Both the position numbers and the translations under genes were made by a program. Positions 17,310 to 25,657 of a DNA stretch of 64,000 nt are shown here, in pieces; position 1 is the stretch's first letter; each line of letters starts with the position of its first letter. Below the pieces are notes generated by a model. That model did no database searches. It was not told where the DNA came from and saw only the letters and a program-made list of their open reading frames with translations. Origin of the DNA: a virus; the IMG/VR virus record IMGVR_UViG_3300031788_000002, positions 62,001-126,000 of that record. One strand, 5' to 3'.

Positions 17310-17890
17310 GGGGGTGTCAAGCGTCGGAGTCCCCGGCGTCCTTGGTCCATGTTGGTCATTTCGACGTTCTGCCCCCGAAGGGTTACCTGGCGGCTCAGTC
17401 CCTTGGCGTAGCGCTCGAGCGCCTCCAAGATGGCGGTGATTTGCTTGTTGGCAACTTCGAGGTCCTGTTCAAGCTTCAGAAGTTCCCGAAAGCGCGGCTG
17501 TTCCTTGACCAAGTCTCTCAGAACGGTTTCGGCAGGTTTCGGACGCTTACCGAGGGCCACTTCATTGCGTATGGTGGCGCGTAGGTCGACCCCGATGATG
17601 TCCATTTCATTGCGTATGGTGATGAGCCGCCCTTCGATCTCCGCCTTGGCGCAGCTCGTGTACTCGAACCAGCAATCCACCTGGCCCATCAGGATGGAAT
17701 AGGCGTCGCCTTCGAGGCGGGTGTATTGATCGGGATGAATGAGTGGGCGAGGAAAAGGGGGACGGCCCGGGGGGTCGAACCCCTTCATGGACAATTCCAT
17801 GAACACGTCGTCGTAGCTATCCCATGTCGCGTGTGCAGCGGCTTCTTGCTGTTGCCCCAAGCCGATGTTGCCGCCTACGTGCAGCGTCAT
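17306..17890 (-). CDS. helical hypothetical protein of the recombination operon
   Basis: The 194-residue product has a Pro-rich region at about residues 38-55 and then a long charged helical part (FRELLKLEQDLEVANKQI, ITAILEALERYAKGL) that probably forms a coiled coil. It overlaps both neighbours by four bases (RusA-like gene downstream, RecB-like nuclease upstream), so it is firmly part of the operon. No family or catalytic motif was recognised. It may be a nuclease or recombinase partner. Confidence 0.5.
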   Translation of the reverse strand: MTLHVGGNIGLGQQQEAAAHATWDSYDDVFMELSMKGFDPPGRPPFPRPLIHPDQYTRLEGDAYSILMGQVDCWFEYTSCAKAEIEGRLITIRNEMDIIGVDLRATIRNEVALGKRPKPAETVLRDLVKEQPRFRELLKLEQDLEVANKQITAILEALERYAKGLSRQVTLRGQNVEMTNMDQGRRGLRRLTPP

Positions 17891-18744
17891 GTCAGCCTCC
17901 TAGGTACGAGAGAACGTTTGCGGCTTTGCGCGTGCCGGGTATAGGCCGGTTCGCAGGGCCGTTCGAAGGGGCACCATGTGCAGTGGCGCCCTTCTTCTCG
18001 ATCGGGAAGTTGGTTCTGGGACGCAAGTAAGTGAATGTGCTTGGCCCGGCTGTCCATAAAGTTCCAAGCGTTGACGTCGAAGGGGATGAGCCAGGGGGTC
18101 TTTGGGGGTGTGTAGTTGCTGTTCGACTTGTTGTAATAAAGGATCCACGTCAGCGGAACATCGAGTAATCGCTGATACAGAGACACCTGCTGTACGTGGT
18201 CTTTATCCGGCTGCTTGATCTTGTCGTACTCCGGGGCGCTCTTGGTTTTGATCTCGAGCAGGATGCGCAAGTAAATATTTTCTTCCTGGTCGTAGAACGT
18301 GAAGAGGCCGTCGGCGCTGGACTGGTAAAGATACTGGGCGGCCAGGGCACTGGTTGTGGCGTCGATGCGTAGCTCGTGCTCGAACACGAGCTTGCCGCCC
18401 GTGTTGAAGCACATACGCTGGAAGTCGTCTTGCAGCAGTGCGTGCACCATGTGCCCCATGTCGAAGCGCATCTGCATGTTGACGTCCGCATCTTCTTCAT
18501 TGACGGTCTTCTGCGCATTTATCAACGAGTAGGCCGCGTGCCGACTGCAATGGCACAATTCAGACGCGTGAAGCCCCGGAGCACGGTCTTCGTCTCCGGG
18601 GATGAATGCATTCACCGTACGCCGGCGTTTGCGCTGCGACTTGTAGTGTTCGAAGATACCCTTTAGTGCGGCCACATGGGCGAGCAGGGGCTTCCAGTCG
18701 TTGAGGGGGTCGTAGAGGTCATTGATCGTTACGAGACGGGGCAC
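17887..18744 (-). CDS. RecB/Cas4-like PD-(D/E)XK exonuclease
   Basis: The 285-residue protein shows the order expected of the RecB-type nuclease family: an N-terminal LHASELCHCSRHAAYSL with Cys residues, SSADGLFTF with the first catalytic Asp, LLEIKTKSA with the E-x-K core, QVSLYQRLLDV after it, and HCTWCPFERPCEP near the end. The Cys residues at both ends could hold an iron-sulfur cluster as in Cas4 and AddB. It starts at GTG 18744. The likely role is DNA end processing for recombination, beside the RecA-like gene. Confidence 0.7.
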   Translation of the reverse strand: MPRLVTINDLYDPLNDWKPLLAHVAALKGIFEHYKSQRKRRRTVNAFIPGDEDRAPGLHASELCHCSRHAAYSLINAQKTVNEEDADVNMQMRFDMGHMVHALLQDDFQRMCFNTGGKLVFEHELRIDATTSALAAQYLYQSSADGLFTFYDQEENIYLRILLEIKTKSAPEYDKIKQPDKDHVQQVSLYQRLLDVPLTWILYYNKSNSNYTPPKTPWLIPFDVNAWNFMDSRAKHIHLLASQNQLPDREEGRHCTWCPFERPCEPAYTRHAQSRKRSLVPRRLT

Positions 18745-19246
18745 CGCTTACCTGCTTCCAGTGTTCATAGGGGACCAGGATCCACTGGTCGTCAACGTGC
18801 AGCGTCGACCGGTTGGTAAAGTTAATCTGGAAAAGGGGAACCTCACCGAGCGCACACTCAGAACGAATCTTGTCGAGGTCGGCTCTCTCCACCCTTATCC
18901 CCTTGGTGAAGGCGGTTTTATTCTCGATGCGGTACTTGCCCTTGACGCGGCCATCCCCTTTGCGCCAGGAGAGCGCCCCCGACCCCCGTTGACGGTGCCC
19001 GCCCATGTCCGCGGCTACCGCTTCTTCTTGCTTCATGGTCGCGCGCTTGACGCGCTTCGCGCTGGGCAGGGGGGGAAGCACGCTGGGAGCAAGGAGGGGC
19101 ACGTTGATGGGGCGCTCCGAGGTCATCGCCTCGAACAACCCATCGTAGTTACCCGTCCACACGCCCACCGCATTACCCACGGAGAACTGCCAGTTCATTC
19201 GTTCGGGCGTCAGCGTAATGGGAAGGATCTTCAGCGATACAAGCAT
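18719..19246 (-). CDS. PD-(D/E)XK endonuclease, Holliday-junction-resolvase-like
   Basis: Residues 70-150 of this 175-residue protein hold KQEEAVAADMGGHRQRGSG, then SWRKGDGRVKGKYRIENKT and LDKIRSECALGEVPLFQI. This matches the small phage endonucleases related to archaeal Hjc, with a helix Glu, a GSG loop, a catalytic Asp in KGD and E-x-K in IENK. The first 65 residues are variable. It overlaps the RecB-like gene by 26 bases and the RecA-like gene by 16. Having this and a RusA-like enzyme gives two junction-type nucleases in one operon. Confidence 0.65.
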   Translation of the reverse strand: MLVSLKILPITLTPERMNWQFSVGNAVGVWTGNYDGLFEAMTSERPINVPLLAPSVLPPLPSAKRVKRATMKQEEAVAADMGGHRQRGSGALSWRKGDGRVKGKYRIENKTAFTKGIRVERADLDKIRSECALGEVPLFQINFTNRSTLHVDDQWILVPYEHWKQVSGAPSRNDQ

Positions 19247-20586
19247 TGCACACCCGCTGACGCGAAGACTTCGCGTCTAACAAAGAACTCAAAGTTGACG
19301 TTACCCATCAAGTGCATACGCAGGTCATTTTCCGTAGGGTACTTGGTGCCCTCCAGGGGTTGCCGTGTCTGCCAATTGGTGACCATGAAGTAGCCACCGA
19401 AATTGGTGATGACACCACGGTGCGCCGCGGAGCGAATCAAGTCGCCATACATGTCGGTACCAAAGAGGTCGTAGTAGTACCGAAACTCTCCCGTGATGTT
19501 CTCGTGGGTTCCCGCTTTGCCCTTGAGGGTTTTGTAGTGGACCTCCTTTCCTATCGCGACCTTGTTGTTATCGTTAATCTTCGCGCCGCTCCAGAGCACG
19601 ACGTCGATGAGTTTGAAGTGCTTGCTGGCTTCGCCCCCTTTGACCTCCCAGTCCTGGATGTACTTCTGCATAGGACTTGGGGCGCTGCCCTTGCTCTGAT
19701 TGGCTACGACCTGCTGCACCATCATTAAGGTGGTGTTGTTGGTACCCCGGCGCGTCGTGGGTACGTAGTTCAACCAGAACTGCTTCATTAAAAACGCGTG
19801 GGCGCCGCGTTTGGCGAACTCATCGAGGTCTTTTTCTGCATCGGCCTGAGGTTGCAGCGAGGAAATGCTGTCGATGGCGACGATGTTACAAACGCTGCGT
19901 GACGTGAGGCCCAGAACTCCTTCGAGAATCTTCTCGCCGGTATCCCCCTGGATGGTTTCAATGTGCCCAACCTGCCGCTTCCAAAAGTCGATCTCTGTGG
20001 AAGAGAGCTGGGGGTAACCTCGCTGGTGGCGGATCTCGTTCCAGTTGTTGAGCACATTGTCGGGCACGGCGATGTAGCAGCCGACCTTTCGAATCCATTC
20101 AAAGTCCATGGCGCCCTCGGTATGGGCGATGGCCCCAATGAAATCATCGCCATAGATGCGTTGTTGCATGGCGAACATACGCCAGAGCAACCAGCTCTTG
20201 CCCGACCCGTAGGGCCCCGAAAGCATGGCGCCCCCACCGGCGGGAAACCCGCCCCCGAGGGCGATGTCGAGCTCGATGATGCCCGTGGGTCGTCGGAGCA
20301 AGTAAGGGCTTTCCAGGTCCTCTGCACTGACGAAAGTTTCGGGGTTCTTTTGGCGGAGCGCGTTGATCTCGCGCATCTTCTCCGCGTAGGACTTGTCCGT
20401 AACGCGGGTGAAGGTCTCGGTAGGGCTGAGCGCGCTCATGGAGGCCAGTGCTCCTTGGGGAGCAACCCCGGCGCTGACCTCGGAGGTCATCGCTACGGAA
20501 ACGGTAGCGATCTTGGGCTGCGCTTTACCCTTGGCTTTCTTATCGTTGGGGGCGGGGTCTACTACGGTCTTTTTCTTTGCTGGCAT
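19231..20586 (-). CDS. RecA-like recombinase
   Basis: The 451-residue protein has a Lys/Ala-rich N-terminal arm, then TGIIELDIALGGGFPAGG and a Walker A motif GPYGSGKS at residues 124-131, both typical of RecA/RadA/UvsX-type ATPases. A Walker B-like strand NIVAIDSISS lies near residue 225, and TLMMVQQVVANQSKG near 300 recalls the DNA-binding loop region. It would form filaments on single-stranded DNA for strand exchange. Zinc-ribbon, HU-like and polymerase genes lie upstream in the operon and nucleases downstream. It is distant from cellular RecA. Confidence 0.75.
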   Translation of the reverse strand: MPAKKKTVVDPAPNDKKAKGKAQPKIATVSVAMTSEVSAGVAPQGALASMSALSPTETFTRVTDKSYAEKMREINALRQKNPETFVSAEDLESPYLLRRPTGIIELDIALGGGFPAGGGAMLSGPYGSGKSWLLWRMFAMQQRIYGDDFIGAIAHTEGAMDFEWIRKVGCYIAVPDNVLNNWNEIRHQRGYPQLSSTEIDFWKRQVGHIETIQGDTGEKILEGVLGLTSRSVCNIVAIDSISSLQPQADAEKDLDEFAKRGAHAFLMKQFWLNYVPTTRRGTNNTTLMMVQQVVANQSKGSAPSPMQKYIQDWEVKGGEASKHFKLIDVVLWSGAKINDNNKVAIGKEVHYKTLKGKAGTHENITGEFRYYYDLFGTDMYGDLIRSAAHRGVITNFGGYFMVTNWQTRQPLEGTKYPTENDLRMHLMGNVNFEFFVRREVFASAGVQCLYR

Positions 20587-20738
20587 GATTCTTTCTCAAA
20601 GGGTTCCGTGCCGTGCTTCGGGCACTGAAGGACCGAACCGTGCTTCTCGAGCGGGCCGCCACACTTAGGGCAACCCGCGTTCGCTACCTTCTCCCGCTGC
20701 TCCTGATCTACCCGTTCATCAACGCCGAGCTTCTCCAT
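20562..20738 (-). CDS. 58-residue zinc-ribbon protein
   Basis: This short gene starts at ATG 20738 inside the end of the HU-like gene (20-base overlap) and ends 25 bases inside the RecA-like gene, as operon genes here usually do. The product has a charged helical N-terminus, then a CPKCGG knuckle at residues 23-28 and LQCPKHG at 37-43, giving three Cys and one His for a small zinc ribbon, and a basic tail ending RKRP. The conserved spacing and overlap pattern make it a likely real gene. It may be an accessory for recombinase or polymerase; this is inference. Confidence 0.65.
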   Translation of the reverse strand: MEKLGVDERVDQEQREKVANAGCPKCGGPLEKHGSVLQCPKHGTEPFEKESCQQRKRP

Positions 20739-21060
20739 AACCGGTCTCCTTGAGCACCGCGCGAAGCCGCGCGGACTTGGAGAAGCATACGCGAATTTGA
20801 AGGTCGACGAACCGTTGGGTTTGCGTTTGCTTACGGCGCCCCTCCTTACCCGCGAGGTAAGTCAGAGAAACCGTACGCTGAACGCGCGAGGTGTAGACGC
20901 GCAGCGTGCCTAAGCCCGGTACGACGACGGTGCCTTGATGCACCAGTTGATCGAGCAGCGCATCGTACAAGGCGTCGGTGATGCTTGAGACACGCTTTCG
21001 GGACAGACCGAGGCGCTGCGCAACCAATGCGTCGAGGGCCAGCTTGTAGGTCTGACTCAT
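20719..21060 (-). CDS. HU/IHF-like DNA-binding protein
   Basis: The 113-residue protein follows the HU layout: two N-terminal helices with LGLSRKRVSSITDALYDAL, the turn VVVPGLGTLRVYTSR corresponding to the HU GFGTF segment, a basic beta-arm region (AGKEGRRKQTQTQRF) and a closing VCFSKSARLRAVL that matches the HU end FKPGKALK. It probably bends or coats phage DNA. The start is coupled to the polymerase stop as TAATG, placing it in the replication operon. Confidence 0.6.
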   Translation of the reverse strand: MSQTYKLALDALVAQRLGLSRKRVSSITDALYDALLDQLVHQGTVVVPGLGTLRVYTSRVQRTVSLTYLAGKEGRRKQTQTQRFVDLQIRVCFSKSARLRAVLKETGYGEARR

Positions 21061-23084
21061 TAGCCCTTGGCCTCGCCCCAGCTATCCCCCGAGCCACCCT
21101 CTGCAACGAGGGGGCAAAGAAGTTCTTCACTGAAGGGATGTTCCATTATCTCCTGGATGTTGGACATGGCAAAAGGCACGTATTCGGTACGGCACTCAAA
21201 GACGAGTTCGTCATGCACTTGCAGAACGGTGTGACAGTCGTATTCCCGATCAAGGGCCAGGGTATCAATGCTTAATTGTGCCATCATGGTGATGTCGGCC
21301 GCGCTGCCCTGTATGACAGTGTTCACCGCAAGGCGCTCCCCTTGTGCTCGCTCCACTTTATTGGACGACATGATCATGGGGATGTTGCGTCTACGACCGA
21401 GAATGGTGAAGGCGAAGCCTGAGGCGCGTCCTTCTTCCACCGTTTCGGTCATGAAGCGTTCCACGGCGGGATAGGTGCCCTTGTACTTCGCTATCTTGTC
21501 CTTGGCAGCTTGAACGGTGATGCCGAGGTCGTTCGCTAATTTGTTTGGGCCCATACCATAATTGAGCCCGAAGCCGATCGATTTTGCCCCAGTGCGGTCT
21601 TCGGCGCATGCATGCAGGTACTCTTCGAGCGTGCTGCCATAAAGGGTGGCCCGCGTCAGAACACCGGGAAGTACGGTCTCCGCTTCTTGTGCAGCATCGG
21701 TCGGCGACAACTTGGCGATCTTCTTGAGTAACCCCTTGGCTTCATTGATGTCGTCGTAGGACTTGCCGAACATCAGGGAGGCGTTACCGGCGTGGATATC
21801 CCATCCGCGCAAGAAGACGCCGACCATGGTTTGTTCTTGGGCAGCGGCGGCGAGCAGACGCATTTCCAGTTGCGAGTAATCAAAGCCGATGACGGTGTAA
21901 CCGGGGTCCGTAATGAACGCCTTACGTAGGTTCCACTGATCATTCTCAGGGCGAGGTATGTTCTGAAGGTTAGGGTCACTTGAACTTATACGCCCTGTAC
22001 GCGGTGTTTGATTGAAGCTCGAATGAATACGGTCGTAGGTGTCCACTAGCGCATCCAAGCCCACGATGTACGTGCCGTGCAGCTTTTCGTACTCGCGTTT
22101 TTGAATTATCAGCCCGACGACAGGGTCATCGTGTCGATAATGCTCGAGGCTGTCCGCATCCCACGACGGTCGGCGTATGCCGGACTTTCCCCCACTCGTC
22201 CACTTCAGAGGCGTTAGCCCTGTGCTATCCATATACTTGCCTACTTGGATGGATGAATTGGGGTTAAGAGCGAAGCCGGCGCGCATGGTGATCTCGCGCT
22301 CGATCTCCGCAATCTTCTTCTCCGCTTCGGGGCGGGCCGCTGCAAACTGCGCGCGGTTGACTTTGATACCCCGGCGCTCCATTTTCCAAAGCGACCGTGT
22401 GAAGGGAGATGCCACCTTGGTGAAGTAATCCCACAAGGTTTCGATGTACGGCGGCTTGCGGATGAATAGCGAGTACGTGCGCTCGCTTTGAAGTTTTGCG
22501 CGTAGAGATTCGAAGACTTTGAGCGTTCCCCACGCGTCGTTGGCCGCGTACTCTACGAGCAGCCCGAAGTTTTCCCGTTCCGCTTTTTCAATCAGCTGCG
22601 CGGGGGATTGCTTCGCATTGATCCTACCGAACTGATCCTGGAAGTCGGCCCAGGTCCAATTGAGAAGATGCTTCGCGATGAACTTGAGCTTGTGCGACAA
22701 TTGATCGTAAAGCAGGGAATGCATGACCTGGACGCAGTACCACTTGCCAACGAGCGTGTGCCCGAAGTTGGCCAGGATGTGCATGTCGTACTTGGCGTTC
22801 GCCAAGATCCAGGTGATGTTTGGGTTTTGAAAGCAAGGGGTAAAGAGTGGCAACAGGTCTGCGTGCAGGGTGGCGCGTTGCTTACCCCAAGCCAGCGACC
22901 AATAAAGTGGTACGTCTTTCCAGCGAATGAGCCCGGTGGTCTCTGTATCGATGGCGACCTCACGCGTGTTGTACACCTCGCGAATAACCCGTTGAATTTC
23001 ATCGGGGTGTGTAATGGGTCGTGTGGGGAGCGTAGCGTAAGGATGCCCGATGTATTGGGCGGTCGGTAAATCGGTGTTCCACAT
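21060..23084 (-). CDS. family A DNA polymerase with 3'-5' exonuclease
   Basis: The 674-residue enzyme has a proofreading exonuclease domain with VAIDTETTG (Asp46, Glu48) and YAANDAWGT as the Exo III motif. The polymerase domain follows, with motif A GFDYSQLEMRLLA (Asp402), motif B around RTGAKSIGFGLNYGMG and motif C LQVHDELVF (His624-Asp625-Glu626). There is no 5'-3' exonuclease domain, as in T7-type phage replicases. It is the phage replicative polymerase and sits between a multi-zinc protein and an HU-like protein in the replication operon. Confidence 0.92.
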   Translation of the reverse strand: MWNTDLPTAQYIGHPYATLPTRPITHPDEIQRVIREVYNTREVAIDTETTGLIRWKDVPLYWSLAWGKQRATLHADLLPLFTPCFQNPNITWILANAKYDMHILANFGHTLVGKWYCVQVMHSLLYDQLSHKLKFIAKHLLNWTWADFQDQFGRINAKQSPAQLIEKAERENFGLLVEYAANDAWGTLKVFESLRAKLQSERTYSLFIRKPPYIETLWDYFTKVASPFTRSLWKMERRGIKVNRAQFAAARPEAEKKIAEIEREITMRAGFALNPNSSIQVGKYMDSTGLTPLKWTSGGKSGIRRPSWDADSLEHYRHDDPVVGLIIQKREYEKLHGTYIVGLDALVDTYDRIHSSFNQTPRTGRISSSDPNLQNIPRPENDQWNLRKAFITDPGYTVIGFDYSQLEMRLLAAAAQEQTMVGVFLRGWDIHAGNASLMFGKSYDDINEAKGLLKKIAKLSPTDAAQEAETVLPGVLTRATLYGSTLEEYLHACAEDRTGAKSIGFGLNYGMGPNKLANDLGITVQAAKDKIAKYKGTYPAVERFMTETVEEGRASGFAFTILGRRRNIPMIMSSNKVERAQGERLAVNTVIQGSAADITMMAQLSIDTLALDREYDCHTVLQVHDELVFECRTEYVPFAMSNIQEIMEHPFSEELLCPLVAEGGSGDSWGEAKG

Positions 23085-23112
23085 GCAAAGGCGCTTTCAA
23101 AGTAGAACGTTT

Positions 23113-23139
23113 GCGCCCGCGTCCCCGAAACGCGGGCGC
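23113..23139 (-). terminator. strong hairpin between multi-zinc protein and polymerase genes
   Basis: A perfect nine-base stem GCGCCCGCG / CGCGGGCGC with a nine-base loop lies between the end of the multi-zinc protein gene and the polymerase start. No T-run follows on the minus strand (AAACGTT follows), so it may act as a partial terminator, a processing site or an mRNA-stabilising end. Confidence 0.5.
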
Positions 23140-23152
23140 CAAAACGCGCGGG

Positions 23153-24511
23153 TTACTGACCCTGCTGCCCGGAGAAGGGGGGCCAGCCGGGCAGGTTCAT
23201 AGAGGGGGGCGAGAAGGCGGGCTGTGCCTGTGAAGCGGGCCAGATGGGCATTCCCCCGTTTGGCATAGCGGGCGCTGCCATCGATGCGGGGGGCGTTGGC
23301 ATCAGGGGTTGCTGCGCAAAGGTTGGCGGGGTGAAGACGGGGTACGGCGCCGGTGCGGCAGGCATCGCGGTCTGCATGGGGGGATTGAAGGTTGGGTACG
23401 CGACCGGTACCTGCGTCTGGGAGGCAGGGCCCTTAGGAATGCCCCAAAGCTTGCGCTGTTCTTCGAGGGGCGTCGGCGCGAACTTCGCATCGAGGCGCAA
23501 CGGTTTGATGTTGGCCGCCGTCGCTGCGTCCACTTGAATTGGTCGCGGGTTCGATCGGTTGGTGGGCAACAACGCGGTCTGGTTGTTCTTACCCGTAGGG
23601 ATCGCCGTGAGCTCGAGGTCTTCATCGAAGAGCGTCGCGCGCTGGGGCGTCAGGTTGTACTGAGCGCACGCACGGCACGACAAGACCTCACGAACGAAGA
23701 GCACTTGCCCGCAGAGGGCGCAGCCGTAGGGTGCGTTCAGCTTTTTGGTCTGCTCTGCATTCAAGGTTGTCGTGCGCAGGTCGACAACCAGTGCGCCACA
23801 CGAGGGGTTACCGCACATCTTGGCCGTGCAGATGATGGAGGCTTGGCTACCGCACGTTACACAATCTGTGCAGATGGTTTGGTCCATGTAGCCAAAGAGT
23901 TGTTCCTTGTGCATGGCGAACATCGGCCAGGGGATTAGATTTCCGATTTTGTACTCGTACTGGCCGACCCGTTGGTCATTGGGCGCTACGGGAACCCAGT
24001 CGTAGTACGGCTGTCCCGTTGAGGGGTTTCTGGCGTCGCTCGGAAGTTTGCACCACAGACCGTAGTCGTACCAAGTAAAGCCGAACTGCGGGGTGTTCGA
24101 CATGTACTTACCACGATCTTCTTTTCCAGAGCCCCAGTACATGTCACATCCAAGGCAAGGCTCACGACGATTCTTGTCCATGCGCAGAGGCCCTGCGCAG
24201 CACACCGCCGTCTTTTTACTCGTGGGGTGACGGTGTACGTAAAAGGGGAAGTACTCGAGCGTCTCCTCTACAATCGTGTTGTCCTCGAGCACGTAGGGGA
24301 CGACGTACTTTCCCGGGATGAAGCGACCCATGCGTGGATGATCCGGGAGGCGGAACGTATCCTTCCAGTAGGGGCCTCCCCCGCCAGCCTTCCGCGATTC
24401 CCGTGACTCCGCCTCACACTGCTTACGGTAGTGCTCCCGTTGATTCGCCGTGCCACCCCCGAAGGGCGTGACATGCGTCAAATCCCGCGGGTCTTTTCCA
24501 AATGCTGCCAT
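23153..24511 (-). CDS. multi-zinc-binding protein, possible single-stranded DNA-binding role
   Basis: The 452-residue protein starts after AGAGGAG. Residues 45-220 look folded and hold CCAGPLRMDKNRREPCLGC. Further Cys pairs follow (CTDCVTCG, CTAKMCGNPSCG, CALCG, CRAC), enough for several zinc sites. From about residue 315 the chain becomes rich in Pro, Ala, Met and Gln and is probably disordered, ending GWPPFSGQQGQ. Its place between primase and polymerase, and a zinc-bearing core with a flexible tail, recall phage single-stranded DNA-binding proteins, but no OB-fold motif was recognised. That role is a guess. Confidence 0.5.
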   Translation of the reverse strand: MAAFGKDPRDLTHVTPFGGGTANQREHYRKQCEAESRESRKAGGGGPYWKDTFRLPDHPRMGRFIPGKYVVPYVLEDNTIVEETLEYFPFYVHRHPTSKKTAVCCAGPLRMDKNRREPCLGCDMYWGSGKEDRGKYMSNTPQFGFTWYDYGLWCKLPSDARNPSTGQPYYDWVPVAPNDQRVGQYEYKIGNLIPWPMFAMHKEQLFGYMDQTICTDCVTCGSQASIICTAKMCGNPSCGALVVDLRTTTLNAEQTKKLNAPYGCALCGQVLFVREVLSCRACAQYNLTPQRATLFDEDLELTAIPTGKNNQTALLPTNRSNPRPIQVDAATAANIKPLRLDAKFAPTPLEEQRKLWGIPKGPASQTQVPVAYPTFNPPMQTAMPAAPAPYPVFTPPTFAQQPLMPTPPASMAAPAMPNGGMPIWPASQAQPAFSPPSMNLPGWPPFSGQQGQ

Positions 24512-24529
24512 ACGTTCTCCTCTGGCCCT

Positions 24530-25657
24530 TTAGGCGTTACTTACAGGGACTGTGCCCTCTTTTTTGTTAAGCCAAGTGCTGTACGGTACGGCGTCGAAGA
24601 GCTGTTCCCAGACTTCTTCCGCCGTTAAGTTATCGGGTTGGGCATCTTCGTCATCGAGCAAACGGGGTGGGTATTCAATGACGTGGGCGTTGAGAGTGCT
24701 TCCCAGGGAGGGGCCGTCGTAGCGGCGGTACGCGCGCATTAGTTCCTCCCCGGGGTCTTGGTGAAAGCGGATCTGGTAGGGGTCCACGGCGTAGCGCTTT
24801 GTTTGCTGAAGAACTTGCCCGGCGTTGTACGTGCCACGGATTCCCGCGGCGTTGTTATCGAGGAAGAAGTACACTTTCCCGCCAAACTTTTCAATCAGCC
24901 AGCGGTGCTCCCAGGAGAAGTAAGAGCCCATCAAGCCGATCACATTCTTGATGCCGGCTTGCCAGACCCACATGCACGCTTTGTATCCTTCTACAACAAC
25001 CAAAAAGCTATGCTCGGGTCTGTGCACAAGGAGAGAAGGAAGCACGTTATGCAAGTTGTAAAGGACCTTGCGTCGATCCCAGGGGCCGCGCTCGGGTAGA
25101 CCCCACAAGAGGTATTCCTTGTTGTAGATTTTGTAGCGGGGGCGCACATCCTTGTGGAGCGTACGTCCGTTGATACCCACGAGGCGCCCGAGGGTATCGC
25201 GAATGGGGTACGTGATGCGGTCGTGCCAATGGTCAAAGCCGACGTCGAAGTAGCGCAGCGTTTCTTCCTTGAACCCGGCCATTAGAAGTGAAGGGATGGT
25301 GTATCCATCAAAAAAGCCAAGGGCGCCTTCAGGCAGAGGCGCCAGGCTGTAGACCCCCGGGTCGAGGGGGTCAGGCCCCGGGGGGGTTGTACGCCGCGCG
25401 GCCTCGATGAGGTCTTTGTACTGAAGGTCGATGAGCTGATGGGAAACGCCTACCCCGCGCAAAAAGGTGAGCAGGTTTCCCTTGGCGTGACAGGAGTGGC
25501 AGAAGTAAACGCCGTTCAGGATGTTCATCGCGAAGGACGCGGTGGCATCATCATGAAACGGGCACAGGGCCATCACGTTCTCCGAACCGGAGGGCCGTAC
25601 GTTCTCGAGGAACTTGTAAGCGATATCCAGAATCTCGGAGTGAACGTCGTAGGTCAA
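24530..25657 (-). CDS. DNA primase (CHC2 zinc finger and Toprim)
   Basis: The 375-residue product carries a CHC2-type zinc finger, CPFH at residues 32-35 and CHSC at 53-56, followed by GNLLTFLRGVG as in DnaG. Further on is a Toprim domain with FLVVVEGYKA for the catalytic Glu and VYFFLDNNAAG for the Asp-containing strand. It makes RNA primers for the fork. The TTG start overlaps the helicase stop as TTGA, so primase and helicase are translated together, as suits a primosome pair. Confidence 0.88.
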   Translation of the reverse strand: MTYDVHSEILDIAYKFLENVRPSGSENVMALCPFHDDATASFAMNILNGVYFCHSCHAKGNLLTFLRGVGVSHQLIDLQYKDLIEAARRTTPPGPDPLDPGVYSLAPLPEGALGFFDGYTIPSLLMAGFKEETLRYFDVGFDHWHDRITYPIRDTLGRLVGINGRTLHKDVRPRYKIYNKEYLLWGLPERGPWDRRKVLYNLHNVLPSLLVHRPEHSFLVVVEGYKACMWVWQAGIKNVIGLMGSYFSWEHRWLIEKFGGKVYFFLDNNAAGIRGTYNAGQVLQQTKRYAVDPYQIRFHQDPGEELMRAYRRYDGPSLGSTLNAHVIEYPPRLLDDEDAQPDNLTAEEVWEQLFDAVPYSTWLNKKEGTVPVSNA

